From NCBI RefSeq assembly GCF_000467855.2, contig NZ_KI259258.1, forward strand, positions 301,006-365,005: a DNA stretch of 64,000 nucleotides. The letters run 5' to 3'. The translations under genes were made by a program, and so were the position numbers. The notes under the pieces are model-generated. The model was not told where the DNA came from. It made no database searches and saw only the letters and a program-made list of their open reading frames with translations. The stretch comes from Porphyromonas sp. oral taxon 278 str. W7784 (GTDB lineage Bacteria > Bacteroidota > Bacteroidia > Bacteroidales > Porphyromonadaceae). Below, piece by piece: positions 16,329-25,316 of this stretch. Position 1 is the first letter of the stretch. Every line of letters starts with the position of its first letter.

Positions 16329-16970
16329 CTACCACCAGTCATTGCTCACGGTGGAGCCTTCATCCTTAGACGTGCTGTCGCCCTGGCTGGTGCTGTAGTC
16401 CTCGATATAGCGATCCAGCCCGAGGGTGTCGATCACTTGGCCAGCTACCAGCAGGATGAGCTTGGTGTCGATAGGTATCTGCGTCCCAGCGAGTACGGCA
16501 TTCCCGTCGAGGGTCTGTAGTCCGACGACCGAACCTACATAGCCACCAGGGACGACTTTCTGCTCTACGGATTCGAAACCAAGGCCTTTGAGCAGGGCAA
16601 GTATCTGTCGAGCGGACTGATCTTTATAGTTAGGCACGGTCTGCTTACGCTGATGATAGCCGTTGATAGCGATGAAGAGGATGCGACCTGCCTTGACTTG
16701 GCTCCCTGGCTCAGGGAATACTTCTCGCACAGTACCTGGTATGGCGGTGCGAGAGAACGTAGAGTCATTGATCTCGTAGTCGAGACCAGCTTCGTCAAGT
16801 ATACGCTTCATCTCCGCCACTGTCTTACCTCGGAGGTCGGGTACTGTGACCGTCTTGCCGTGACGTGTGTAGAGATCAAGACCGAAGATCAGGATGAAGA
16901 CCAAGACTACTGAGGCAGCGACCATCAGCAGTATATTAGTCAGGAGCGAATCTTTCTTGAAAAGAGCCAT
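16329..16970 (-). CDS. Membrane-anchored PASTA domain protein
   Basis: 213 aa from ATG 16970 (MALFKKDSL). A longer frame up to 17069 would overlap the end of mlaF and is rejected. One transmembrane helix (about residues 12-33) is followed by three PASTA-like units: VTVPDLRGKTVAEMKRIL (about 41-58), QTVPNYKDQSARQILALL (about 110-127) and a third, weaker one to about 190. The tail is Ser/Thr/Asp-rich. No kinase domain is present. PASTA domains bind peptidoglycan-like ligands, so a cell-wall role is plausible. Gene order mlaF-PASTA-rluD. Confidence 0.85.
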   Translation of the reverse strand: MALFKKDSLLTNILLMVAASVVLVFILIFGLDLYTRHGKTVTVPDLRGKTVAEMKRILDEAGLDYEINDSTFSRTAIPGTVREVFPEPGSQVKAGRILFIAINGYHQRKQTVPNYKDQSARQILALLKGLGFESVEQKVVPGGYVGSVVGLQTLDGNAVLAGTQIPIDTKLILLVAGQVIDTLGLDRYIEDYSTSQGDSTSKDEGSTVSNDWW

Positions 16971-17001
16971 AGAGGTTGTCGAAGTGAAAGGGCTGACTGC
17001 A

Positions 17002-17733
17002 CTAGAGGCGGCCAGCGTTGATGAAGTGCATGACGCTCTCTGGTGTGTCAGGCGAGTCAAGCGTAGCACTACTTCCCTCCCATTCCTTCAGGCCATGGTG
17101 GAGGTAGATGATCTTGTCGCCGATGGAGCGTACGGAGTTCATGTCGTGGGTATTCACGACAGTCGTGATGTTGTATTCTTTAGTCAGCTCGTAGATTAGC
17201 TGATCGATGACCATGGATGTCTTGGGGTCGAGGCCAGAATTTGGCTCATCGCAGAAGAGATACTTGGGATTGAGCGCCAGAGCACGGGCGATGGCGGTGC
17301 GCTTCATCATCCCCCCGCTGATCTCTGCTGGGTACTTATTGGCCGCATCGGCCAGTCCCACACGCTCCAGTAGCTCCATAGCTCGGTGGTAAGACTTGTC
17401 ATAGCTGGCCGAGGAGAACATCTCCATGGGGAAGAGTACATTCTCGATGACCGTCATGCTATCGAAGAGCGCCGAGCCCTGGAAGAGCATTCCCATCTCA
17501 CGTCGTAGACGTAGGAGCTCGGGCTTCGACATAGTCAGCAGGTTTCGTCCGTCATAGAGCACCTGGCCTTCATCTGGCTGGATAAGTCCGATCATGCACT
17601 TGACGAAGACAGATTTGCCAGCGCCACTGCGTCCGATGACTAGATTCGTCTTTCCTGCTTCGAAGGTCGCATCGATTCCTTTGAGGACTTCCTTGTCGGC
17701 AAAACGCTTGTAGAGAGATTTGACTTGGATCAC
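17002..17733 (-). CDS. mlaF: ABC transporter ATP-binding protein, MlaF-like
   Basis: ATPase of an MCE-type phospholipid transporter at the inner membrane. 243 aa. Walker A GRSGAGKSV (about residues 34-42), ABC signature ISGGMMKRTAIARAL with the tandem Met typical of MlaF, Walker B YLFCDEPNSGLDP and an H-loop in NTHDM. It follows mlaE by 18 bp. The substrate-binding MCE protein (MlaD) is not in the window. Confidence 0.93.
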   Translation of the reverse strand: MIQVKSLYKRFADKEVLKGIDATFEAGKTNLVIGRSGAGKSVFVKCMIGLIQPDEGQVLYDGRNLLTMSKPELLRLRREMGMLFQGSALFDSMTVIENVLFPMEMFSSASYDKSYHRAMELLERVGLADAANKYPAEISGGMMKRTAIARALALNPKYLFCDEPNSGLDPKTSMVIDQLIYELTKEYNITTVVNTHDMNSVRSIGDKIIYLHHGLKEWEGSSATLDSPDTPESVMHFINAGRL

Positions 17734-17751
17734 TTGGGGAGAGCGAGCTTA

Positions 17752-18498
17752 TTAGGTGAGCATGAGATTGGTCAGCAGGAGGTCGAAGAAGAGGATGAGC
17801 ACGCTGCTATTGACGACAGCACGCGTGCTAGCAGTACCTACCTGCAGGGCTCCCCCCTTGACACAATAGCCGTAGTAAGAGGCTACCGAAGAGATGATGA
17901 AGGCATAGACCACCGACTTGATGATGGAATAGCCGACGTAGATAGGGGTGAAGTAGAGCTGGAGTCCGTAGATGAAGTCCTCGTGTGTCAGTGAGCTCGC
18001 CAGGTCACAGGCCACATAGCCCCCGACGATACCGGTCACCATGGAGAAGACTGACAGTACAGGGATGAAGGTCATGAAGCCTACGACCTTGGGGAGTATG
18101 AGGAAGTTCGCCGAGTTCACACCCATGATCTCCATCGCATCGATTTGCTCGGTGACACGCATGGTACCGAGTTCGGAGGCGACACTAGAGCCGACCTTGC
18201 CCGAGAGTATGAGACACATCACCGTGGAGGAGAACTCCAGGATCATGATCTCACGGGTAGAGTAGCCGATGGTGAATCGTGGGATGAGCGGGCTCGTCAT
18301 ATTGATCGAGAGCTGGATGGTGATCACCGCCCCGATGAAGAGCGAGATGATGAAGACGATCCATAGTGATCCGACGCCGAGACTATAGATCTCACGGATG
18401 ACGGAGCGGAAGAACATACGCCAGCGCATAGGGAGCGTGAAGGTACGTCCCATGAGCTGCGTATACTCGCCTATTTCGACGAGGGTCTTTGATTCCAT
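17752..18498 (-). CDS. mlaE: ABC transporter permease, MlaE family
   Basis: Inner membrane permease that works with MlaF in phospholipid transport. 248 aa with five or six hydrophobic segments. Family features include the interface helix IREIYSLGVGSL near residue 35, REIMILEFSSTVMCLILSGK and the conserved stretch ASELGTMRVTEQIDAMEIM (about residues 105-125). Start 18498 (MESKTLVEIG) is only 36 bp after the lolA-like stop. Confidence 0.93.
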   Translation of the reverse strand: MESKTLVEIGEYTQLMGRTFTLPMRWRMFFRSVIREIYSLGVGSLWIVFIISLFIGAVITIQLSINMTSPLIPRFTIGYSTREIMILEFSSTVMCLILSGKVGSSVASELGTMRVTEQIDAMEIMGVNSANFLILPKVVGFMTFIPVLSVFSMVTGIVGGYVACDLASSLTHEDFIYGLQLYFTPIYVGYSIIKSVVYAFIISSVASYYGYCVKGGALQVGTASTRAVVNSSVLILFFDLLLTNLMLT

Positions 18499-18534
18499 GT
18501 AGAGTGGATTGGGTAGCGGGCTGTGGAAGGGGAA

Positions 18535-19188
18535 TTAGCGTAGATCGACGACCTCACAGCCAGGATAGCTCTTGGCACTCAGCGTGAAGAAGCTCTGAGG
18601 ATAGGCCGTACGACGGGTGACACGGGCGACCTTCGCCGTCAGGAGACTCTTGTCCTTGGCGGAGAAAAGTAATTGGGAGGGAAGTCCATTACTTATCTGG
18701 AAGGTAGCCACTACGCTGGTGATATTGCTCTTGTGCTGGGGAGTGAAGGCGACTGTAGCCTGTGAGCCCGTCTGTCCCTGCAGTTGACTCGAGAAGCCCT
18801 TAGCACGTGAGCGAAGGAAGTAGAGCGGATTGATCTGCAGAAGTTCGTCAGACGAAGGCTTGGAGATGGTCAGTGCATGCTCGGCGCTATCATAGTAGGT
18901 CAGCGTCCCTGAGGCGTAGACAGCGGTGATCGTACCATATTCGAGGCGGAAGGCATCACCCTGTAGGTGCATCTTCCCCGTCGTAGCTCCGGCTCTGCGA
19001 CCGGCCTTGTCCCGGAGCTCTGTCGAGAAGTCTACGAGGGTAGCTCCTGCACTGTAGAGGCTGGATTCAGCTCGCTCGAGGAGCGTCTGTGGGGTGACGG
19101 CAGGGGTATTATTGGCACGCTGGGCATAGACTCCCGTCAGTAGCGAGAGCGATAGCCCTAAAGTCATGAGGATATATCGGATATTCAT
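18535..19188 (-). CDS. LolA-like periplasmic lipoprotein carrier
   Basis: 217 aa with a signal peptide (residues 1-22, ending VYAQ). The body matches the LolA/LolB-type half barrel seen in Bacteroidetes proteins encoded after ftsK: FSTELRDKAGRRAGATTGKMHLQGDAFRLEYG, split here as FSTELRDKAGR and GKMHLQGDAFRLEYG, then TYYDSAEHALTISKPSSDELLQINPL broken as LTYYDSAEHALTI and ELLQINPLYFLR. It would shuttle lipoproteins from the inner to the outer membrane. It lies 42 bp after ftsK in the same operon. Confidence 0.8.
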   Translation of the reverse strand: MNIRYILMTLGLSLSLLTGVYAQRANNTPAVTPQTLLERAESSLYSAGATLVDFSTELRDKAGRRAGATTGKMHLQGDAFRLEYGTITAVYASGTLTYYDSAEHALTISKPSSDELLQINPLYFLRSRAKGFSSQLQGQTGSQATVAFTPQHKSNITSVVATFQISNGLPSQLLFSAKDKSLLTAKVARVTRRTAYPQSFFTLSAKSYPGCEVVDLR

Positions 19189-19230
19189 AGCTCAATTGAT
19201 ATGTACTAATAGAACGGCTAATAGGAGAAG

Positions 19231-21759
19231 TTAGCTTAGCTTCTGTAGGAGCTGCTCCAGACTTGCCTGATCCTTGATGAAGACTTCACGGGGCTTACTG
19301 CCCTCCTGAGCGCCTACGATGCCAGCTCCCTCCAGCTGATCCATCAGGCGACCAGCACGATTGTAGCCGATGTTGAACTTACGCTGGATGTTCGATGTCG
19401 ATCCCACCTGCGTCTGCACGACCATACGGGCGACTTCGTCAAAGAGACTATCCTTCTCGTTTGGATTGAAGCCCTTGGCGCCAGAGTCTTCTCCTTCGGG
19501 GATGTATTCTGGTAGTTCGTAGGCCGATCCCGTGCTCTCCTGACGGGCGATGTGCTCGACGATGGCCTCCGTCTCAGGTGTATCCATGAAGGCACACTGC
19601 ACACGTACCATCTCCTTACCTTGGTAGAAGAGCATGTCTCCTCGTCCGATGAGCTGATTGGCACCAGGAGAGTCAAGCACGGTACGAGAGTCTACCATGG
19701 AGAATACCTTGAAAGCAATACGAGCTGGGAAGTTAGCCTTGATGAGACCAGTGATGACGTCGGTCGAAGGTCGCTGTGTGGCGATGACCATGTGGATACC
19801 AGCGGCACGTGCCTTCTGTGCTAGGCGGGCGATGGGTTGCTCTACTTCCTTGCCCACAGTCATCATCAGGTCGGCGAATTCATCGACGATCAGGACGATG
19901 TAGGGCAGGATCTCGTGCCCGTGGAGACGACTCAGTTCGCCCGAGCGTACCTGTTCGTTGTACTCACGTATATTGCGGACAGCTCGCCCAGCGGTCTGTA
20001 GCAGACGGTAGCGATTATCCATCTCGATGCAGAGTGAATTGAGGGTCGCTACCACCTTCGTCATGTCGGTGATGATCGCACGGTCGGCGTCGGGGAGCTT
20101 AGCGAGGAAGTGGCGCTCGATCTCTTCGTAGATGGAGAACTCAAGCATCTTGGGGTCGACCATGACGAACTTCAGTTCCTCGGGTCGCTTGCTGTAGAGC
20201 AGGGAGGTGATCAGTGCATTGAGCCCGACGCTCTTCCCTTGACCTGTAGCCCCAGCGATCAGTAGGTGAGGCATCTTCGTCAGATCAAAGATGAAGGGCT
20301 CATTGGTGATGGTCTTCCCGATCCCTACGGGGAGCTCCATCTTCTCCTGCTGCTCTCTGAATTTCCTCGAGGCAAGGATACTGCGCATCGACACGGTCTG
20401 GGGTACGGAGTTCGGTACTTCGATACCGATGGTACCTAGCCCGGGCATGGGTGCAATGATACGTACACCCTCGCTCTTCAGGCTCATGGCTATATCATCC
20501 TCCATCGTCTTGATGCGGGATACCTTGATCCCGGAGTCAGGTATGACTTCGTAGAGCGTGACTGTCGGGCCAACGGTGGCTTTGCTAGGGGTGACGTGCA
20601 TCTTGAAGCTAGCCAGCGTGTCGATGATCTTCTGTTTGTTGTAGTCGATCTCCTCCATATCGATGGGGCTCGAAGACTGCTCGTAGTCCCGAAGGAGGTC
20701 GGTCTGAGGCTTCTGATAGAGGGGAAGCTGTACGCCGTGGGCAGGTGGGGTAGCTTCGTGTGCTTCGTGATCTTCGACGAGGTCGTCCTTAGGAGCTTCT
20801 TCGACGATCATTTCTTGGGTAGAAGGGGAAGCACCAGCGGGACGGGGATAACCCGTCGTGCTTGCCGTAGTGTAGGGCTGGGGTGCTACCTCTTCGTCGA
20901 GGTATTCTTCGTCTTCGTCAGTGGGGAGGGGAGGCTCATCACGCCACGCATCTTCGTCCTGCTGGGCACGGTCGGTCTCGACTTCGGTGAGCTCTGCCCC
21001 CTTGCGACGGAGCAGGCGGGAGAGAAGTGAAGCTGCGGGGAAGGAAGGTCGTGGGATGTTGGGTCGTGTGATCTTTGGGCTCTGTACGGCGCCAAGCACA
21101 CGTCCGCTGCAGAGGACTAAGAAGATCAGTAGGCTGAAGCCTAGAGCTACGAAGACGCCAGCGACTCCGATGCTACTATATATATAGGTGAAGAGCTCTT
21201 CACCTCGGAGACCACCCCAGCGAAGGAAGCTGTCCGAGGGGAAGACGGTCTGCAAGCCCGCTGCAGCGATAGCCGTCCAGATCGTGAGGAAGCTATCGAT
21301 GAGGAAGTGCACTACATAGCGGATGAAGGCTATGCGTGGTCGCCAGATCAGATGGGCGAAGACGAAGACGACGAAGGTAAGGATGAAGACGATCCCCCAG
21401 CCAAAGAGTTGGTTGAAGAGGTAGTCGGCTAGTCGAGCTCCAGGTAGGCCGAAGATGTTGGTGACCTGCCGTGAGAGCTCTTCGCTCGTCAGGGTCTCTT
21501 GGCTGGCAGAGATCAGGCTTTGATCGCTCCCATGAGAGAAGAGGAAGGTGATGAGCGACAGCAGGGCGACGATGAAGAAGGCAAGCAGGACGAGCCCGAA
21601 GATCGTAGGGATACGGCGATTGTCGAAGTTGGATACTACCAGCTCCCGTACGCCCTTCATCCCTCCGAAGAAGGATGTAGTGCTCCCTGCAGCCTGCCGG
21701 GAGGAGGCTGATCTCTTAGCACGTTGGTTACCTTTTGTCTTGCCTGAAGTCTTACCCAT
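19231..21759 (-). CDS. ftsK: DNA translocase FtsK
   Basis: Septum-bound hexameric pump that moves chromosome ends at division. 842 aa. Residues 1-45 are basic and cytosolic; four transmembrane helices lie within about 50-235. A Pro/Glu-rich linker spans 250-360. The motor domain holds Walker A GATGQGKSVGLNAL, Walker B IVLIVDEFADLMM and IATQRPSTDVITGLIKANFP. The C-terminal gamma winged helix (about 775-842: VQTQVGSTSNIQRKFNIGYN then AGRLMDQLE) reads polar DNA sequences. First gene of the operon running to rluD; promoter TAACTTTG at 21795-21802. Confidence 0.97.
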   Translation of the reverse strand: MGKTSGKTKGNQRAKRSASSRQAAGSTTSFFGGMKGVRELVVSNFDNRRIPTIFGLVLLAFFIVALLSLITFLFSHGSDQSLISASQETLTSEELSRQVTNIFGLPGARLADYLFNQLFGWGIVFILTFVVFVFAHLIWRPRIAFIRYVVHFLIDSFLTIWTAIAAAGLQTVFPSDSFLRWGGLRGEELFTYIYSSIGVAGVFVALGFSLLIFLVLCSGRVLGAVQSPKITRPNIPRPSFPAASLLSRLLRRKGAELTEVETDRAQQDEDAWRDEPPLPTDEDEEYLDEEVAPQPYTTASTTGYPRPAGASPSTQEMIVEEAPKDDLVEDHEAHEATPPAHGVQLPLYQKPQTDLLRDYEQSSSPIDMEEIDYNKQKIIDTLASFKMHVTPSKATVGPTVTLYEVIPDSGIKVSRIKTMEDDIAMSLKSEGVRIIAPMPGLGTIGIEVPNSVPQTVSMRSILASRKFREQQEKMELPVGIGKTITNEPFIFDLTKMPHLLIAGATGQGKSVGLNALITSLLYSKRPEELKFVMVDPKMLEFSIYEEIERHFLAKLPDADRAIITDMTKVVATLNSLCIEMDNRYRLLQTAGRAVRNIREYNEQVRSGELSRLHGHEILPYIVLIVDEFADLMMTVGKEVEQPIARLAQKARAAGIHMVIATQRPSTDVITGLIKANFPARIAFKVFSMVDSRTVLDSPGANQLIGRGDMLFYQGKEMVRVQCAFMDTPETEAIVEHIARQESTGSAYELPEYIPEGEDSGAKGFNPNEKDSLFDEVARMVVQTQVGSTSNIQRKFNIGYNRAGRLMDQLEGAGIVGAQEGSKPREVFIKDQASLEQLLQKLS

Positions 21760-21794
21760 GATTGATCGTCGGCTTCGTAGCCTCTTTTAGCCTA

Positions 21795-21802
21795 CAAAGT
21801 TA
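21795..21802 (-). promoter_or_regulatory. -7 element of the ftsK operon
   Basis: TAACTTTG on the - strand matches TAnnTTTG, about 36-43 bp before the ftsK start. The remaining 21803-21949 holds no gene and no clear terminator for the receptor gene that ends at 21950. Confidence 0.55.
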
Positions 21803-21949
21803 GCGAAAGAAGCCCATTTGCCTGCAATCCACTCGTGCTCTGGGCTTCGGGCTTCGGGAGGAAGGATCGAAGCTCGAGGGAGGAGTCGGCTACCTTCCCC
21901 TAGCTGGCTGGATACAAATGGCTGGGGAGTGACGATCCGTGTGCTGGGG

Positions 21950-23899
21950 CTAGAGGCTAAGGGAGAGCGAGGAGAAGAAGGTTCGTCCTGGTGAGAGTGT
22001 CCCGGTGATACTCACGCTCTCGGGGACGAAGTCGAAGAGGTTGTCCACCCCGAGCGAGATACGTACTCGACCACGCCATCCGCCCCCGAGTGCTAGGCGG
22101 GAGACACTGAAGCCAGGGAAGCGTACCCGCTCGTAGTCGCTGGTCGTGCTATTGAGCTGGAGGGTGGAGAGGGCACTGCTAGCTCGTAGGCTGTAGTTCG
22201 CAGAGAGCACGGCGTCGCCCTTGCGGTATTCGTAGGTGAGACCTAGTGTGAGGTTGTGCGGACGGAGGTTGGAGTAGGAGAGCGTCCTACCGGCTTTGTC
22301 CCTAACCTCTCCGAAGCTCTTGAGGTAGGCATAGTCGAGGGTAGCGCTGAAGCCGGAGGGGAGGAGGTAGCGGAGACTCGTCTGGAGGTTGAGTACCTTC
22401 GTCTCACTGGAAGTATTTCGGTAGCGCATGACTTTGCCCCCATCCTCTGGGACGAGTTCGATGCTGTTGGTGATGAGGTTGTAGGAGGCGATCACTGTAG
22501 CGTTGAGTCGCTTGGTCTGGTACTCGGGGGAGAGACTGATCAGGTGGCTGACCTCGGGACGAAGGTCCTCCGAGCCTCGGATGAAGAACATGTTCTGATG
22601 ATCCCAGTCCATATACAGCTCCTTGATCGAAGGCGAGCGGAAGCCCTCAGCATAGGAGGCTCTCAGGCGAAGATCCCCGAGTGTGTAGAGGGCGGATAGC
22701 CGTGGTGAGAGGTGAAGGCCGAAGCGGGAATGGCGGTCGTAGCGCAGTCCTCCGACCAGAGAGAGCTTCGTCCATGGATGCCATTCGGCTTGCCCGTAGA
22801 GGGAATAGAGTTCGGCACGGCGGATGTCCTTGGTGCTGGGGAAGCGGTCGCCCTGGAGGCGCTCGGCGTAGACCTCCAGACCTATGTTCGCTAGGATCGG
22901 TGTCTCGCCCTCCGCTCCATAATTATACTGTAGTCGCCCCGTATGCGAGCGGAAGAGGAAGATGGGAGTAGCCTCATGGACGGCAGGGTACCATGAGGAG
23001 CGGTCGTAGAGCTCGTTGTTGTAGTCGAGGCGTAGATTGTGCCGTGGGTTGAAGGCGTAGTAGGCACGACCTCCGATGCTATGGGTCGTGTAGTGATGCT
23101 GGGTGATCGGGTCGAAGTCCTGATCTCTGAAGCTATAGCGCAGGTAGCCCGCCAGCTCTAGTCGGTCGTCCTCGGTGCGGAAGCGGAGCTTCTCGCTGAG
23201 GTACTTTGTCTGGCTCCGAGAGAAGAGGCTGGGGGTGAGGACGCCACCGCTACGAGTGGCGATCGAGTAGGGTGCCTGCTGGGTGTAGCCCGCCGAAGTG
23301 GTGCTCGAGAGACGACGGTAGCGGATGCCCAGCGAAGTGGCGTAGCGTGTGAGCCCTTCGCTCGAGATGTCTGCCGAGGCAGAGGCCTCTAGTGGGCGGG
23401 CGCCCTGCTTGGTGATGAAGTTGATCACCCCGCCGATGGCGCTGGAGCCGTAGAGCGCAGAGGCGGCTCCACGAATGATCTCTATTCGCTCGATGGTCGA
23501 GACGTCGATGCGGTTGAGGTCCACCGAACCATTGCCCTCGGAGGTGATCTTCTCCCCGTCGACGAGGAAGAGGATGTAGTCCCCGGTCATCCCCTGGATG
23601 ACGACCTGTTGCTGACCGCCGTGCATGGAGATCTGCACCCCTGGGAGGGTCATCTGCAGAGCGTCGGCTGCCGAGCGGGGCTGTACTCTCTCCAGATCCT
23701 TTCGGCTGATGACCTGCGTCGGGATGGGGAGCTTCTTCAGGAGACGAGGGGTCTGTGTCCCCGTCACGACGACCTCGTGGATGGCGAAGCCACTAGTCAC
23801 GCTGTCCGTAGGGCTCGGGGTGGGGGAGGAAGTCTCCTGAGCCACGGCACTGAAGGGGAGGAGCGTGAGGGCAAGCGAAAGGGGTAGGGTACGAAGCAT
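21950..23899 (-). CDS. hmuR: TonB-dependent heme receptor, HmuR-like
   Basis: Outer membrane receptor that moves heme into the periplasm using TonB energy. 649 aa, near the 645 aa of P. gingivalis HmuR. Signal peptide 1-20, plug domain from about residue 40 (HEVVVTGTQTPRLLKKLP, the TonB box region, then RIEIIRGAASALYGSSAIGG), barrel from about 180. The heme-receptor region AEGFRSPSIKELY followed by GSEDLRPEVS stands for the FRAP/NPNL motifs, with FRSP and SEDL variants. It directly follows an hmuY gene, which supports the assignment. hmuSTUV are absent; ftsK comes next. Confidence 0.85.
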   Translation of the reverse strand: MLRTLPLSLALTLLPFSAVAQETSSPTPSPTDSVTSGFAIHEVVVTGTQTPRLLKKLPIPTQVISRKDLERVQPRSAADALQMTLPGVQISMHGGQQQVVIQGMTGDYILFLVDGEKITSEGNGSVDLNRIDVSTIERIEIIRGAASALYGSSAIGGVINFITKQGARPLEASASADISSEGLTRYATSLGIRYRRLSSTTSAGYTQQAPYSIATRSGGVLTPSLFSRSQTKYLSEKLRFRTEDDRLELAGYLRYSFRDQDFDPITQHHYTTHSIGGRAYYAFNPRHNLRLDYNNELYDRSSWYPAVHEATPIFLFRSHTGRLQYNYGAEGETPILANIGLEVYAERLQGDRFPSTKDIRRAELYSLYGQAEWHPWTKLSLVGGLRYDRHSRFGLHLSPRLSALYTLGDLRLRASYAEGFRSPSIKELYMDWDHQNMFFIRGSEDLRPEVSHLISLSPEYQTKRLNATVIASYNLITNSIELVPEDGGKVMRYRNTSSETKVLNLQTSLRYLLPSGFSATLDYAYLKSFGEVRDKAGRTLSYSNLRPHNLTLGLTYEYRKGDAVLSANYSLRASSALSTLQLNSTTSDYERVRFPGFSVSRLALGGGWRGRVRISLGVDNLFDFVPESVSITGTLSPGRTFFSSLSLSL

Positions 23900-23942
23900 G
23901 GGCTGGAGTGGATGGGTGAAGAGAGCGGATAGGGGATGAAGT

Positions 23943-23985
23943 AAGAGGCTCGATCGACATAGCCGGTATGTAGATCGAGCCTCTT
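23943..23985 (-). terminator. Hairpin between hmuY and hmuR
   Basis: Perfect 13-bp stem AAGAGGCTCGATC (23943-23955) with its complement at 23973-23985. It lies 22 bp after the hmuY stop and 44 bp before the hmuR start, with little T-run, so it may set the ratio of hmuY to hmuR mRNA. Confidence 0.65.
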
Positions 23986-24007
23986 GGTGTGTCTACTGAC
24001 TCAGACC

Positions 24008-24724
24008 TTACTGGACGGGGTAGACGTACTGGAGAGTGATGTGACCCGAGACGGGCTTGACGCTACCGTCCTTCCCCTTGACTGGGGTGCTGTAGCCCGT
24101 GACCTTGACCTTGGCGAACTTGCCCGAAGCCGTACGTACGAGATATACCTTGTTGCTCAGCGTCGTGGAGGGACCACCGCCACTACCATGACCGCCCATG
24201 TCGAGGGTGATCGCACCCTTCTTGATGATCTTGTACACGGGGCGACCGTCCTGCATCGTGATCTGCTGGGTCGTCGTCAGTACTAGGTTCGTAGAGATAT
24301 CTTCGTAGCGGGTCTTAGCACCGTCAGCGCCGTGGGAGAATTCGACCAGCTGTCTCTGGCTCTTGTCCACTTCGAACTGGTCCGCAGCGGGGATCGTGAT
24401 CTTGTCGTTGATGTTCTCCGACGAAGTCTCTACGGCACCGCCCTGACCCTTGCCCGAGAGTCCGCTATTGGTGCGGAAGTCGTAGCGGTGTAGGCCTAGG
24501 TCCCAGTTAGTCTGGCTCTTGTGTGCTTCGTCGTCCCAAGCTGTGGTGGAGACGACCTTCCCTTCTTCGAAGGAGAAGTAGACATACTTCGTGTAGTCAG
24601 AGGCGTCGATGACGACGGTCTTGACCTGTCCCTGCTGGGGATTCTTAGGCTCGTCCTTCTTGTCGCAGGAGGCGAGGCCGAGGCTGAGAGCAGCGACTGC
24701 TAGCCCGAGGAAGTACTTCTTCAT
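24008..24724 (-). CDS. hmuY: Heme-binding lipoprotein HmuY
   Basis: Surface or secreted hemophore that takes heme from host proteins and passes it to HmuR. 238 aa from ATG 24724; lipobox cysteine is residue 20 (LASCDKKDEP). It matches P. gingivalis HmuY by eye in several blocks: KTVVIDASDYTKYVYFSF, NWDLGLHRYDFRTN, SGKGQGGAVETS and VYLVRTASGKFAKVKVT. In P. gingivalis the heme iron is held by His134 and His166. Here the first position appears to fall in GADGAK (Ala/Lys), with His131 five residues earlier, and the second in MGGHGSGG (His179, with Met176 near). Ligands may therefore differ. Promoter at 24830-24837 gives a leader of about 100 nt. Confidence 0.9.
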   Translation of the reverse strand: MKKYFLGLAVAALSLGLASCDKKDEPKNPQQGQVKTVVIDASDYTKYVYFSFEEGKVVSTTAWDDEAHKSQTNWDLGLHRYDFRTNSGLSGKGQGGAVETSSENINDKITIPAADQFEVDKSQRQLVEFSHGADGAKTRYEDISTNLVLTTTQQITMQDGRPVYKIIKKGAITLDMGGHGSGGGPSTTLSNKVYLVRTASGKFAKVKVTGYSTPVKGKDGSVKPVSGHITLQYVYPVQ

Positions 24725-24829
24725 ATGGATCTGTTGTGACTTGAGTGAATGAGTGATTTGCTTCTTTCCCTGCGGGAGCACTGCACGACTAGCGGGAGGT
24801 GCTTCTCACAGATCAGATGCAAAGGTAGG

Positions 24830-24837
24830 GGGATTAG
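24830..24837 (-). promoter_or_regulatory. -7 element of hmuY
   Basis: TACCTTTG on the - strand matches TAnnTTTG. No clear Fur-type palindrome was recognised next to it. Confidence 0.6.
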
Positions 24838-25098
24838 AGAAGGATTTAAATACTCGTAAATGGTCATTTTTTGCCACCCAAGCTACCTATAAGTGACTAG
24901 CAAAAAGAGGAGGAAAGAAGGCCCTGGAGCTCGACCTCATTTCTCTGGCAAATCGACCTTCATCTAGCGGGTGAGGAAACGGGGGATTTAGCCGTGGATC
25001 GGGTGATGGCTAAGCGCTTGATCCTGAGGGGGTAATTCGCAGTGAAGAAGCTCTGCCTCCAGTGGCTTCGAATAGGTCTACTTGGAGGGGGTAAAAAA

Positions 25099-25178
25099 CG
25101 ACCTACGGTAGGTCGTCGATGCGACCTACTGTTCATCAAAACCTACTGTAGGTTTTTTCGGCGACCTACGGTAGGTCG
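25099..25178. repeat. Phased palindrome array, type A, copy 3 (4 units)
   Basis: Four units of CGACCTAC-N-GTAGGTCG. TAC landmarks start at 25104, 25127, 25144 and 25167, spacing 23, 17 and 23 bp; the 17-bp step comes from loss of about 6 bp of unit two. It lies between the terminator at 25253 and the hmuY promoter, so it is probably outside any mRNA. Confidence 0.85.
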
Positions 25179-25252
25179 TTTTTTGACCCCTTCGAGAGGG
25201 GCTCTTTCTCCCCATCAGAAGGGCAGGGGGAAGAGCCCTAGAGAAAACGAAA

Positions 25253-25284
25253 AAGCCCCGAAGCTCATGAGAGCTGCGGGGCTT
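25253..25284 (-). terminator. Terminator of the 199-aa lipoprotein gene
   Basis: Stem AAGCCCCG-A-AGCTC with GAGCT-G-CGGGGCTT (25253-25266, 25271-25284), loop ATGA. On the - strand it is followed by TTTTTCGTTTTC. Confidence 0.85.
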
Positions 25285-25316
25285 CGCTTGAGAGGGGGAA
25301 AACTCTGGGGGAAGGT

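Larger units (their letters stand above)
24725..25316. other. 592-bp gene-free region upstream of hmuY
   Basis: Contains the hmuY leader and promoter (24830-24837), an AT-rich stretch around 24840-24910, a type A palindrome array at 25099-25178 and the terminator of the next lipoprotein gene at 25253-25284. No coding frame is seen; the open frames that cross the array are artefacts of its repeat. Confidence 0.7.
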
